A DNA stretch of 64,000 nucleotides, taken from assembly GCA_937928165.1 (NCBI GenBank), contig CALFVT010000005.1, positions 1 to 64,000 on the forward strand, read 5' to 3'. Below, piece by piece: positions 26,653-35,990 of the stretch. The DNA comes from an uncultured Caulobacterales bacterium (GTDB lineage: Bacteria; Pseudomonadota; Alphaproteobacteria; Caulobacterales; Maricaulaceae). Position 1 is the first letter of the stretch; the number at the start of each line of letters is the position of its first letter. Made by a program: the position numbers and the translations under genes. The notes beneath the pieces were generated by a model, which ran no database searches, had not been told where the DNA came from, and saw only the letters and a program-made list of their open reading frames with translations.

Positions 26653-26791
26653 GATTTCTATTTCTGCCGGAATAGACGGATAAGTAATTAGGCCGTTAGT
26701 TTTCACAACAACCTCCGTGCATTCCCGCTCATGCGGAAATTCTAGCAATCTAGCTTGGTGCCAGAGATTCCGGCTTTCGCTGGAATAGACG
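26653..26791. repeat. REP-like palindrome cluster, unit 2
   Basis: A second copy of the 26408-26556 unit, about 90 percent identical, with the palindromes partly decayed (for example CATTCCCGCTCATGCGGAAAT). A further hairpin CCCCGGC-GAAA-GCCGGGG follows at about 26863-26880. Confidence 0.8.
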
Positions 26792-27124
26792 GGTGGAAAC
26801 TAATGCCTATCTCATAAAACCAATACGCATCTAACTCCGCTTTTCCCCCCTTTCCGCTCACCCCGGCGAAAGCCGGGGTCTCTTTCGTTTATTCCCGCAT
26901 TATCATTTATGACTCTATCATTCCGTACGGAACAGCGTTCCGGTCCGAAAAGGTTCGCGCTTCATCTCTCGACCTTCCGACTCTGACGATGTCAGGCCAT
27001 AATGACGACACAAACAAAACTTATCCACGCCGCCCAAACCTATGATAAACTCCTCCTGTTCTGTCATGAGGACGATGATGTGCACGTTAGCTTCATTGTG
27101 GCGGAATAGTCAGAGCGGACCGCG

Positions 27125-27144
27125 GCTTTTGGTAACGCAAAAGC
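27125..27144. repeat. Perfect short hairpin in the 27-kb gap
   Basis: GCTTTTG-GTAACG-CAAAAGC forms a seven-pair stem. The region 26892-27230 around it has no gene I can support; it holds only a 35-codon frame (27002-27109, protein start MTTQTKLIHAAQ) whose status is unclear. Confidence 0.4.
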
Positions 27145-27228
27145 TGTCCCGCCGTACTTCCTGTCTTTTGCCGCGAGGGCGGTAAGAGCGGTCTTTTCAG
27201 AGTAAAAGGCTGAGATCGTCTAGATCCA

Positions 27229-27444
27229 TCACTGTCCGGGGACTGCGAAAAACCTGGCTGCATGGCGGCGTTTAAGGCTCTGTCTTAAACGGCTAGGCGG
27301 CAAAGTGCCGCTTGGTAGCTGCTCGCGTAAAGAAACAAAGATTTGGTCGCCATCGCTTGCGGCTCCGCTGTGCATGTCCACACCTTGCGCCTTAAAGGGC
27401 TGCAGGAAACTTTGTGCTGGGTGCATATAAAAAGGCCGGCACAT
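27229..27444 (-). pseudogene. Short unrecognised frame, probably remnant
   Basis: A 65- to 71-codon minus-strand frame encodes a basic, Gln/Ser/Arg-rich product (for example SLREQLPSGTLPPSRLRQSL). It lies directly downstream of a terminator-like hairpin and of the RAMA-like remnant. I do not recognise it. It may be a decayed gene end. Confidence 0.2.
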
Positions 27445-27463
27445 GAATAATCATAGGCCGGCG
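27429..27463 (-). terminator. Minus-strand terminator after the RAMA-like remnant
   Basis: GCCGGC occurs twice 22 bases apart and, read on the minus strand, the second arm is followed by CTTTTTAT. This is a plausible terminator for the decayed gene that ends at 27490. Confidence 0.45.
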
Positions 27464-27489
27464 TAATCATGCTATAATGCTGCGATTGG

Positions 27490-27702
27490 CTATCCCACAA
27501 CGGCCATTTCTTGGCGGATGATACTGCGAAGGGCGTCAATTTGTGTTGGGCCTTGCGGGGTATGGAAATGCCAGAAGGTCCAGCCATTACGGTCCGGCGC
27601 GTCTGTAACATGGACGCCGACTTTATGGCGGCGCTCCAAGCAAAGTGTCTTGGAGCATCCGAAGCGTAAAACAAAAGATAATAGGTAACCCTCGCTCGGA
27701 TG
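27490..27702 (-). pseudogene. RAMA-like C-terminal fragment of a CcrM-type DNA methyltransferase
   Basis: The minus strand encodes HKVGVHVTDAPDRNGWTFWH followed by a short linker, then IDALRSIIRQEMAVVG and a stop. This matches the C-terminal domain of CcrM-type adenine methyltransferases (RAMA domain: NGWTFWH...IDALR..IR.EM). The methyltransferase catalytic part is missing and the frame is lost upstream, so it is a remnant. The working ccrM gene is presumably elsewhere on the chromosome. Confidence 0.45.
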
Positions 27703-27786
27703 CCGCTATGCTTGTCCAAACTGCGCGTCAATGCGGGCGGTGAGTATATCTGCATGTCTGTGTATGGTTCTTAAATACATGTTGGA

Positions 27787-27845
27787 GATACCCCCCCGAT
27801 ATACCCCCTGATATACCCCCTGATATACTCGGGGATATACCCTCT
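27787..27845. repeat. Five-unit 12-bp tandem repeat upstream of typA
   Basis: Units beginning GATA(TA)C follow each other with a 12-bp period: 27787, 27798, 27810, 27822 and 27834. Two units read GATATACCCCCT exactly and the rest differ at a few sites. The array ends about 80 bp before the typA start, so it lies where the typA promoter or leader should be. Confidence 0.85.
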
Positions 27846-27925
27846 GGACATTTGCGGGAAAACCGCTAAGGGGACGCGGATTATGCGCGTGATGTTAAGG
27901 CGCGCTTGAAATGCTGGATATTCTT

Positions 27926-29779
27926 ATGACAAGCTACATCGACACCTTGCGCAATGTCGCAATCGTTGCCCATGTTGACCACGGAAAAACTACCTTGGTC
28001 GATCAACTCTTGCGCCAATCGGGAACCCTTGAAGAGCGCGGCGAGCAGGCCGAACGGGTCATGGATAGCGGTGATATTGAAAAAGAACGCGGCATTACGA
28101 TTTTGGCGAAAAACACCGCCATTGGCTGGACGGCACCCGATGACACCCAGTGGCGGATTAATATCGTCGACACACCGGGCCATGCGGATTTTGGCGGCGA
28201 GGTTGAGCGGGTTTTATCGATGGTCGACTCGGTCGTGCTTTTGGTGGACGCCGTTGAAGGGCCGATGCCGCAAACGACTTTTGTCACCAAAAAAGCTCTT
28301 GCCCAAGGGCTTAAGCCGATTGTGGTAGTCAATAAGGTTGACCGTAATGGTGCGCGCCCGGATTGGGCCGTTGACCAGACTTTTGATTTATTCGCTCGCC
28401 TGAACGCCACAGATGAGCAGCTTGACTTCCCCGTGGTTTATGCCTCTGGCCTGAACGGCTGGGCGGCGATGGATGTGGACACAGAGGGCAGCGATATGAC
28501 GCCATTGTTTGAAACCATTGTCAAACATGCGCCCGTGCCAAGTGTTGACCCTGATGCGCCGCTACAGCTGCAAGTCTCGGCGCTAGATTATAATAGCTAT
28601 ACCGGTGTGATCGGTATTGGCCGGGTGGTGCGCGGCACAATGAAAAAGAACCAAGCGGTTGTGGTCGCTGCACCTGACGGCAAAGACCGCAAGGCGAAAA
28701 TCTTGCAAATCTACGGCTTTATGGGCCTTGAACGGGTCGAGATGGACGCGGTGTCTGCGGGGGATATTTGCTGCTTTACGGGGATTGATAAGCTCGGAAT
28801 TTCCGACATGATTTGCGATCCTGATAATATTGACCGCTTGCCGCCTTTGACCGTGGATGAGCCGACAATTTCTATGACCTTCCAAGTCAATGATAGCCCA
28901 TTTGCAGGCCGTGAGGGGAAATATGTCACCTCCCGTAATATCAAAGACCGCCTGGATAAAGAGCTGATTCACAATGTTGCCTTGCGGGTGGAGCAGCTTG
29001 ATGACGCGGATAAATTCCGCGTGTCGGGCCGCGGGGAGCTGCATTTGTCCATCCTGATCGAAAACATGCGCCGAGAAGGCTATGAACTGGCGATTTCGCG
29101 CCCGCAGGTGATTAATAAGACCATAGACGGCGAGCTGTGTGAGCCGTGGGAGACTATGACCGTTGACCTTGAAGAAGAACACCAAGGCAAGATTATGGAA
29201 AAACTCGGAGAGCGTAAGGGTAATGTCAAAGATATTGTCCCGGACGGTAAAGGCCGCGTGCGCCTTGATTATGATATTCCGACGCGCGGGCTGATCGGCT
29301 TTCGTTCGGAGTTTCTGACTCTGACATCGGGAACGGGCTTGATGTATCATAATTTTGACCGCTATGCCCCGCGCACTAAAGCGGGCATTGGCCGCCGCCA
29401 AAAAGGCGTACTTGTTTCCAAAGATAGCGGCAAGGCTTTGACCTATGCGCTATGGAACCTGCAAGAGCGTGGACGTATGTTTATCGGCCATGCCACAGAG
29501 GTTTATGAAGGCATGGTGATCGGGATTAATGCCCGTGATAATGATTTGGTGGTCAACCCGCTAAAGGGCAAACAGCTCACCAATGTGCGGGCCTCGGGCA
29601 CGGATGAAGCCAATGTCTTGGTGCCGCCGATTGATGTGACGCTAGAATATGCGCTGGAATTTATCAATGATGATGAACTCGTTGAAGTCACGCCAGAATC
29701 CATCCGTATCCGCAAGCGCTTCCTGTTAGAGCATGAGCGCAAGAAAGAATCTCGCAAAGCCGAGGCGATGAACGGCTAA
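27926..29779 (+). CDS. typA: Ribosome-associated GTPase TypA/BipA
   Basis: TypA is a translational GTPase of the EF-G group that binds 70S ribosomes and helps 50S assembly and stress growth. The product has the G1 loop AHVDHGKTT near the N-terminus, switch block [21 protein letters not shown] (G3), NKVDRNGA (G4), then domains II, III, V and the typical C-terminal domain rich in Lys/Arg. I use the ATG at 27926, which puts [14 protein letters not shown] at the family position; an ATG at 27911 would add five residues. Length, about 617 residues, is normal. A 12-bp tandem repeat lies just upstream. Confidence 0.95.
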   Translation: MTSYIDTLRNVAIVAHVDHGKTTLVDQLLRQSGTLEERGEQAERVMDSGDIEKERGITILAKNTAIGWTAPDDTQWRINIVDTPGHADFGGEVERVLSMVDSVVLLVDAVEGPMPQTTFVTKKALAQGLKPIVVVNKVDRNGARPDWAVDQTFDLFARLNATDEQLDFPVVYASGLNGWAAMDVDTEGSDMTPLFETIVKHAPVPSVDPDAPLQLQVSALDYNSYTGVIGIGRVVRGTMKKNQAVVVAAPDGKDRKAKILQIYGFMGLERVEMDAVSAGDICCFTGIDKLGISDMICDPDNIDRLPPLTVDEPTISMTFQVNDSPFAGREGKYVTSRNIKDRLDKELIHNVALRVEQLDDADKFRVSGRGELHLSILIENMRREGYELAISRPQVINKTIDGELCEPWETMTVDLEEEHQGKIMEKLGERKGNVKDIVPDGKGRVRLDYDIPTRGLIGFRSEFLTLTSGTGLMYHNFDRYAPRTKAGIGRRQKGVLVSKDSGKALTYALWNLQERGRMFIGHATEVYEGMVIGINARDNDLVVNPLKGKQLTNVRASGTDEANVLVPPIDVTLEYALEFINDDELVEVTPESIRIRKRFLLEHERKKESRKAEAMNG

Positions 29780-29790
29780 GATATTTTGGC

Positions 29791-29813
29791 GGGTTTACCC
29801 TTGCGGTAAACCC
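29791..29813 (+). terminator. Hairpin after typA
   Basis: GGGTTTACC-CTTGC-GGTAAACCC is a perfect nine-pair stem 12 bp after the typA stop. The T-run is weak (CCCCTTTT), so termination efficiency is uncertain. Confidence 0.5.
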
Positions 29814-29875
29814 AACAGCCCCCTTTTGCGTATATAATCCATGAGCAGGATGTTTATAGGCAAAGGTATAGGGCG

Positions 29876-30505
29876 ATGCAGCGTAAGATTTTTAAGACTA
29901 TTTTGGCCTTTTGCGCTGTCTTATGGACAGGGCTGATGCCGCTGAGCTCTCACGCGGCGGAACTGTCGGATTATGTGGTGGTTGAAAGCTCCGGCGGCGG
30001 AATTGAAATTCGGGATTATCCCTCTTTAGTGATTGCTGAAGTGACAGTGCCTGGCAAAAGAGGTGAGGCGGCTGGGGCGGCTTTTCGTAAATTGGCGGGC
30101 TTTATCTTTGGCGGAAATGAAACAAAGACCTCTATTAAAATGACGGCCCCCGTGGTGCAAACGCCGCAAGCGGACGGTCAGTGGGTTGTTAATTTCATGA
30201 TGCCGTCCAAATTTAATAAAGATAATCTCCCGCGTCCAAATAATGCGGAGATACGCATTCGCGAAACAGAACCAGTTCGAACGATCTCCTTGCGGTTTAA
30301 TGGACGGGCGGGCGCCAAGTCACTGGCGAAACGACGTAAACAGATTTTGGATTATGCCGCAAAGGCAGAACTGGAGACACTGGGCGTACCCTATTATGCC
30401 TTTTATGATGCGCCCATGGTGCCGGGGCCGTTCCGCCGTAATGAAGTGCATATTCGCCTTAAACCACAAACTCCTGATAAGGCTGTCTCTGCGGTAATTA
30501 AGTAA
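29876..30505 (+). CDS. Exported SOUL-family heme-binding protein
   Basis: The 209-residue protein has a Sec signal peptide (about 1-27, ending SHAAE) and then the SOUL/HBP domain: YVVVESSGGGIEIRDYPSL, FRKLAGFIFGGNE and IKMTAPVVQT, the most conserved block of the family. SOUL proteins bind heme or tetrapyrroles; whether this one does so in the periplasm is inferred. The gene ends 8 bp inside the 3' end of the convergent ABC exporter gene. Confidence 0.85.
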   Translation: MQRKIFKTILAFCAVLWTGLMPLSSHAAELSDYVVVESSGGGIEIRDYPSLVIAEVTVPGKRGEAAGAAFRKLAGFIFGGNETKTSIKMTAPVVQTPQADGQWVVNFMMPSKFNKDNLPRPNNAEIRIRETEPVRTISLRFNGRAGAKSLAKRRKQILDYAAKAELETLGVPYYAFYDAPMVPGPFRRNEVHIRLKPQTPDKAVSAVIK

Positions 30506-32351
30506 ATTGCAGGGCTGCGAGGTCGGCGTAAAGTCCCCCTTGAGCGCGAAGCTCTTTATGGGTGCCCATAGCGATAATCTGCCCCTTATCCATCACGATA
30601 ATGCGGTCAGCTTTACGGATGGTCGCGAGCCTATGTGCAATCACAAGTGTGGTGCGGTTTTGGGAGAGCTGGTCGAGGGCCGTTTGTACCAAGCGCTCAC
30701 TTTCGGCGTCAAGGGCGCTCGTGGCTTCATCGAGCAGCAAGATTGGTGCGTCCGTTAAGATTGCGCGGGCAATGGCAATACGTTGGCGCTGGCCGCCGGA
30801 GAGGGTGAGGCTACGGTCGCCCAAGTCGGTGTTATAACCATCCGGAAGCTCGGAGATAAACTCATGGGCATTGGCGAGTTTAGCGGCGGTGATGACCTCC
30901 TCAAGGCCCGCATTTGGGCGGCCATAGGCGATATTATCCTGCGCCGTGCCGGAGAACAAAGCTGTCATTTGGGAGACAATAGCGAATTGCGCCCGTAGGT
31001 CTTTAAGTTTGATGTCTTGTATCTTTGTGCCGTCGAGGGAAATCTCCCCCGCCGCGCTATCATAAAACCGCATAAGGAGCTGAAATATTGTTGATTTCCC
31101 CGCTCCTGACGGCCCCACTAAAGCGACGGTTTCGCCGGGAGAGACGTTAAAGCTTATGTTATCAAGGGCCGTGAGGCTTTCCCTTTGTGGATAGCTAAAT
31201 TGGATATTTTTAAACGTAATGATGCCTTTGGCTTTGTTAAGGGCTTTGGCATTTGGGCTATCTTTAATGGTTGGTTCCGCCTTTAAAAGCTCAACGAGCC
31301 GGTCAGAGGCTCCGGCGGCGCGCATGAGATTAGACCATGATTCCGTTAGGGCGCTGCCGCCGGATACGGCAATGATGGCGCATATGGTAAAAGCGCCAAT
31401 ATCCCCGCCCGATAGCCGCCCTTGGCTGACGGAAATCGCGCCATACCATAAAATTGCGGTAATCCCGCCCATAGCAAGAAAGAAGATAATCATGGTCAAC
31501 AGGGTTTGCATTTTAATGCGGTTTTCCTGGGTCGCATAAGATTGCTCAATCACGCTATTAAAGCGCTCGGCCTCGAAACCTTCGCGGGTGAAAGATTGAA
31601 CCACTTGGATTTGATTCAGGGCTTCACTGGCTTGTCCCGATGCGCCCGCCAAATCATCTTGCCCGCGCCGGGAGAGCGCTTTGAGCTTGCGGCCAATAAT
31701 GACGGCTGGAATAATAATCGCCGGGCCAATGGCAATCACCATCAAGGCAAGCTGCCAACTAAAGAAGAACATCAGCAATATTGCGCCAATAGAGGTGACA
31801 ATGGTGCGCAGAGCAAAGGAGATTGAGCCCGTCATCACGGTTTCAACAAGTGTTGTATCTGTCGTCAACCGCGAAAGCACTTCCCCAGTACGAAGCCGCG
31901 CAAAATAGCTTTGGCTTTGCGTGATAACATTGCTGTAAACCGCTTGGCGAATATCGGCAACAACCCGCTGTCCCAGGGAGGTAATGAAATAATAGCGCAA
32001 GCTGCCAAAGGTTGAAAACATTAATACAAAGACAAAGGCCAGTTTGAAATAAGGCGTAAGCCCTTCCGCTTTATTGCTGGATATACGGCTACAAAACTGG
32101 GTTGTGCTATCCCCAAAGCCGCAGTCAATAATTAGTTTTAACAGGTTTGGCAGGAGCAGTGTCGCCATGGCAGAAAGGGCGAGAAACAAGATAAATAAAG
32201 TGAGCCGCGCCGGGTAGCGGATAACGAAAGGCCATAATTGTGTAAGGGGACGCAGGCTGGATGATTTACCGCGTTGATGTTTATCACGCTGAATCTGCTC
32301 TTGAAAAGTAGCGCCGCCGGAGCGCTCCGGATATGATGATGTGTCGGTCAT
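30498..32351 (-). CDS. MsbA-type ABC exporter (fused permease and ATPase)
   Basis: This 617-residue half-transporter has six membrane helices (about residues 55-340) and a C-terminal nucleotide-binding domain with Walker A GPSGAGKST, the Q loop, signature LSGGQRQRIAIARAIL, Walker B ILLLDEATSALD and the switch histidine IAHRLAT. It would work as a homodimer at the inner membrane, exporting a lipid, a peptide or a drug-like molecule. It is divergent from the TonB receptor gene at 32607. Its stop overlaps the SOUL gene stop, tail to tail, by 8 bp. Confidence 0.9.
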   Translation of the reverse strand: MTDTSSYPERSGGATFQEQIQRDKHQRGKSSSLRPLTQLWPFVIRYPARLTLFILFLALSAMATLLLPNLLKLIIDCGFGDSTTQFCSRISSNKAEGLTPYFKLAFVFVLMFSTFGSLRYYFITSLGQRVVADIRQAVYSNVITQSQSYFARLRTGEVLSRLTTDTTLVETVMTGSISFALRTIVTSIGAILLMFFFSWQLALMVIAIGPAIIIPAVIIGRKLKALSRRGQDDLAGASGQASEALNQIQVVQSFTREGFEAERFNSVIEQSYATQENRIKMQTLLTMIIFFLAMGGITAILWYGAISVSQGRLSGGDIGAFTICAIIAVSGGSALTESWSNLMRAAGASDRLVELLKAEPTIKDSPNAKALNKAKGIITFKNIQFSYPQRESLTALDNISFNVSPGETVALVGPSGAGKSTIFQLLMRFYDSAAGEISLDGTKIQDIKLKDLRAQFAIVSQMTALFSGTAQDNIAYGRPNAGLEEVITAAKLANAHEFISELPDGYNTDLGDRSLTLSGGQRQRIAIARAILTDAPILLLDEATSALDAESERLVQTALDQLSQNRTTLVIAHRLATIRKADRIIVMDKGQIIAMGTHKELRAQGGLYADLAALQFT

Positions 32352-32606
32352 AAACTATTATTAGGCCTTGTTGGGCGTGAGCGGTAAAAAGAAAACTGCG
32401 CCGTTCGGGAATGCTGAATTTGTGACTGAAATATCACAGCCATATTGTAAAGCAATATATGTCTGTAATGGCTTAAAAAGAATATTAGCGAATCCTTTGC
32501 TGCCGTGGCAAATACCTATTTCGACTTATGAAGAGGGCAGGCTTTGACATGATAGCTTTTTCAATATGGCTTCATCAGGTTTAAAGCGGCAAAAAAGGGA
32601 CTTATA

Positions 32607-35276
32607 ATGAAACATACTACACATGCGCTACGGGCCTCCATGGCTTTAACAACAGCCTTGGTGACAGGCGGCCTTGCGGGCACGGCTTATGGGCAAGATA
32701 CAGATGAGGTCATCACCGTTGGGACGTTGATTAAGCGCCAAGTTCAGGCGGATAGATCCTCTCCGGTTGTATCTTTTGACGCCGCTGAAATTGATTCTGT
32801 TGGCGCAAAAAGCATTGCAGATTTAACCCAAACTTTGACGATTAATACAGGCGCGGAAAATAACCCCGATGCCTTTACTCAAAGCGGGACGACGGGGACA
32901 TCAAATATTAATCTGCGCGGCCTTGGGGTGCAATCAACCTTAGTATTACTTAATGGGCGCCGCCAAGTCTTATCGGGCGCTGTGACGAATGCGGGATTTA
33001 ATTTTGTTGACACGGCCTCTCTTGTGCCGCTGATTGCTGTTGAAAATCTTGAAATTTTAAAAGATGGGGCCTCAGCGATTTACGGCTCCGATGCGGTGGC
33101 AGGGGTCGCTAATTTTACGACTTATGATAACTTTGATGGCCTACGTTTATCCGCGCAATACCAAACTATTGCGGGTGAAGGCTCCTCGGATGAGATATTG
33201 CTGCAAGCCTTAGCGGGTAAGAATTTTGAGCGCGGAAATATTCTGGCGGCCGTTAGCTACACAGACCGTACCCCTTTGACAACGGCGGAGCGGCGTTTAT
33301 CACGCCCGCAAGATGATACGTCGGCGTTGGGTAATCCCGGCACATTTTTCCCTGTAGCCGGGCCGGCTTCGGGTACGCCGTTGATTGATCCAGGCTGTGA
33401 GGCAAATGGCGGCACGCGCCAGGGCATTGGGGCTTTACCAGACTTTGTCCCCGGCGCAGCGCTTGGGTTACCCCTTGATGTGGGGGCTTGCGGCTTTGAT
33501 TTTGGTGAGTTTTTTAACTTAATCGCAGAAGAAGAGCGGTTTACGGGCTATCTACAAGCGGATTTTGATGTGACCGAAAATATTCGCTGGCGCGGTGAGT
33601 TTTCCTATGCAGATAATGAGGCCGTGCGGGGCAATTCACCGACATTTCCGTTTTTACAAACAGCGGTTGTTCCGGCCACAAACCCAAATTTTTTTCCGCA
33701 ATTATCCGCCCTTGGTACCCCAGCAGTTGCCTTTTTTGGGCGAGCGATTGGGAATGGCGGCGAAGTTTCGCCTAATCTAACCGAATCGGAAACATGGCGT
33801 TTCTCAACCCAGCTTGAAGGTGATTTCGGCGATAGCGGCGCAGATTGGCGGTTGTCTTATACCCAAGCCGAAAATAACCATGTGATTTTTACCGAAGATA
33901 CTTTGGTCAATGAGTTTCGCTGCGCACTTGCAGGGAGCTGCGCTAGCATTGGCGGGCCGTCAGGGTTTTTCAACCCCTTTTCCACATCTTTCACAACAGC
34001 GCCCAATTCACCGGACATTCTTGATTTTATTATTGGTACGCAGGTTAGAGATCTAACCTCTGAGCTACAGGTTTTTGATGCAGTGGTGACAACACCGATT
34101 GGCAATAGTGACGCGGCGATTGCGGTGGGTTTCCAATATCGCAGCGAAGATTATTCTGGTGAATTTGACGCCAATTCCCAAGCGGATAATTTTGGTTTCC
34201 TTATCGGGGAGCAAGATTTTGATGGGGATCAAGACGTGATTGCCTTGTTCGCTGAAGTGGCTTTGCCGCTATCGGATCAATTTGAGCTACAAGGCGCATT
34301 GCGTTATGAAGATTACGGTAGCGGGGTTGGGGACACGCTTGATCCAAAAATTGCGTTTTTATATCGTCCTGCGGATTATGTCTCTCTTCGCGGTTCTTAT
34401 TCAACGTCTTTCCGTGCGCCGTCTGTGTCGCAGCAATTCAGCCAGCAAACGATTTTAAGCCAAGTTAATGATCCGCTCGGCGGTACGGCCTTTGCGGCGG
34501 CGCGAACATTTGGCCCAAGCTCAGCTGGCGGACAAGCCTCTGGTGCGCAGGCTCTATCGCCAGAGCAATCCGAGGCCTTTAATATCGGCCTGACCTTTCG
34601 TCCGGTTGATGGTTTAAACATTGACCTTGATGTTTATAACTTCGATTTCACGAATGTTATTACGGCCGAAAACCCGCAAGCTGTTGTGAATGCAGACCCG
34701 AATGACCCGGCGCGGATTATCCGTAGTGCTGGCGGGGCGATTACGCAAATTAATACAAATTTTGTTAATGCGGGCTCTGTGCAAACAAGCGGTATAGACT
34801 TTGGCTTGAATTATACATGGGATAGCGATTTCGGAACATTTGCTCCCTTTATTCAAGGGACTTATGTATTTGAATATGATCTTGATGACCCGCAAGCCGG
34901 CGAGATTTCAGGGGCTGGAAGCCGTAATTTTAATAATTTCGGAACCTCCGTTCCGGAGCTTCGCTTTAACACAGGCTTTAATTGGTCCAAAGATGCGCAC
35001 CGCCTAGATGTTTTCGGACGGTTTATTGATAGTTATGAAGACGATCAAAATGACAATATTAATATTGATTCTCACTTTACGGTTGATGCCCGTTACGCCC
35101 TTAACATCGGCGATTATTTTTCAAACTCTTTGGTCAAAGATACGGTCTTAACTCTCGGCGTGATTAATGCATTTGACCAAGACCCACCGCAAGTCTTTAC
35201 CAATGGTGGATTTGATTCCAAAGTTCATGATCCGCGCGGACGGCTTATTTATGTCGGTTTGGATGTGACCTTTTAA
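32607..35276 (+). CDS. TonB-dependent outer-membrane receptor
   Basis: The 889-residue receptor has a signal peptide (about 1-29, ending AYGQD), a TonB-box-like DEVITVGT, a plug domain with NLRGLGVQSTLVLLNGRR and the EILKDGASAIYGSDAVAGV block, and a long 22-stranded barrel ending in an aromatic residue (VGLDVTF), as outer-membrane barrels do. The plug type matches receptors without siderophore specificity marks, often used for polysaccharides, peptides or metal-free substrates. No transporter or regulator gene is adjacent, so the ligand is unknown. Confidence 0.9.
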   Translation: MKHTTHALRASMALTTALVTGGLAGTAYGQDTDEVITVGTLIKRQVQADRSSPVVSFDAAEIDSVGAKSIADLTQTLTINTGAENNPDAFTQSGTTGTSNINLRGLGVQSTLVLLNGRRQVLSGAVTNAGFNFVDTASLVPLIAVENLEILKDGASAIYGSDAVAGVANFTTYDNFDGLRLSAQYQTIAGEGSSDEILLQALAGKNFERGNILAAVSYTDRTPLTTAERRLSRPQDDTSALGNPGTFFPVAGPASGTPLIDPGCEANGGTRQGIGALPDFVPGAALGLPLDVGACGFDFGEFFNLIAEEERFTGYLQADFDVTENIRWRGEFSYADNEAVRGNSPTFPFLQTAVVPATNPNFFPQLSALGTPAVAFFGRAIGNGGEVSPNLTESETWRFSTQLEGDFGDSGADWRLSYTQAENNHVIFTEDTLVNEFRCALAGSCASIGGPSGFFNPFSTSFTTAPNSPDILDFIIGTQVRDLTSELQVFDAVVTTPIGNSDAAIAVGFQYRSEDYSGEFDANSQADNFGFLIGEQDFDGDQDVIALFAEVALPLSDQFELQGALRYEDYGSGVGDTLDPKIAFLYRPADYVSLRGSYSTSFRAPSVSQQFSQQTILSQVNDPLGGTAFAAARTFGPSSAGGQASGAQALSPEQSEAFNIGLTFRPVDGLNIDLDVYNFDFTNVITAENPQAVVNADPNDPARIIRSAGGAITQINTNFVNAGSVQTSGIDFGLNYTWDSDFGTFAPFIQGTYVFEYDLDDPQAGEISGAGSRNFNNFGTSVPELRFNTGFNWSKDAHRLDVFGRFIDSYEDDQNDNINIDSHFTVDARYALNIGDYFSNSLVKDTVLTLGVINAFDQDPPQVFTNGGFDSKVHDPRGRLIYVGLDVTF

Positions 35277-35329
35277 CAGGTAATGGCGTTTAGTTTAAAC
35301 ATTATGCGTTATTTATAAGGCGCGGTTTT

Positions 35330-35356
35330 AATAGGCTGTAACGGCCTATTATTTTT
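35330..35356. terminator. Terminator between the TonB receptor and SRPBCC genes
   Basis: AATAGGC and GGCCTATT form a stem around a short loop, followed on the plus strand by ATTTTT. The stem overlaps the stop codon region of the convergent SRPBCC gene and can serve the receptor gene. Confidence 0.6.
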
Positions 35357-35852
35357 GCTCAGAAATGGTTTTAAGCCGTCTTAAAGCTCTTGATAATTCG
35401 GCATTTATTGCCTCTTCTTTTAGCCTGAGCTTAACTCGGTTGAAAAAGGGAAACTCACCGCTATCAATATCAAGACGAAAAAGAACGGTTGCATCCTCCC
35501 CCGGCAGGCTCTCATTTAAAGCATAGATAATACTACCTTCATAAGGCGGGCTTGAAAACCGGCTCTGCACAAAATATGTTGGTGTTACCGCCAAGACATG
35601 TTGTGTGCCTATAGCAAAAGGCGCGTCTGCATTGCGCCAACTTATGATTTGGCCGCTGCCCTGTTCAGCGCCGGTAATGGCGGTATCATCAAATGAGAGG
35701 CCTGATAAATAAGGGCCCCACATGCGCATATTATTTAAATCAACGATATCATCATAAATAATATGGGTCTCTGAGGATATGGGCGTTGATTGCTCGAAAA
35801 CAAATGTTTGCGGTAAAATTGATCCATAGGCAATCAAGCCCATGAAGACCAA
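35349..35852 (-). CDS. Membrane-anchored SRPBCC-fold protein
   Basis: This roughly 167-residue protein has a START/polyketide-cyclase-like domain (the family beginning ...SSETHIIYDDIVDLNNMRMW, aromatic cavity-type beta strands, long last helix EEAINAELSRALRRLK) behind a hydrophobic N-terminal anchor. The earliest normal start is the TTG at 35852, but the same frame stays open to about 35930 and encodes more of the anchor (IIKYFFGIIGFVF), with no ATG, GTG or TTG. So either an unusual start is used or the start has been lost. The cargo bound is unknown. Confidence 0.65.
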   Translation of the reverse strand: MVFMGLIAYGSILPQTFVFEQSTPISSETHIIYDDIVDLNNMRMWGPYLSGLSFDDTAITGAEQGSGQIISWRNADAPFAIGTQHVLAVTPTYFVQSRFSSPPYEGSIIYALNESLPGEDATVLFRLDIDSGEFPFFNRVKLRLKEEAINAELSRALRRLKTISEQK

Positions 35853-35990
35853 AAAAACAAACCCAATAATTCCAAAAAAATATTTTATAATCTGCGCTCT
35901 TTTTATGAGAGTTAATTGTTTATAGCTTGTAGGTGCCGTAAAGCTGCGGCATAGTCAAAGAATGTTTTTTTATAAACGAATGGAGTTTTT

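Noticed and set aside
27787-27845. CRISPR-like array
   Set aside because: The units are 12 bp with no spacers between them and no cas genes are nearby. It is a simple tandem repeat.
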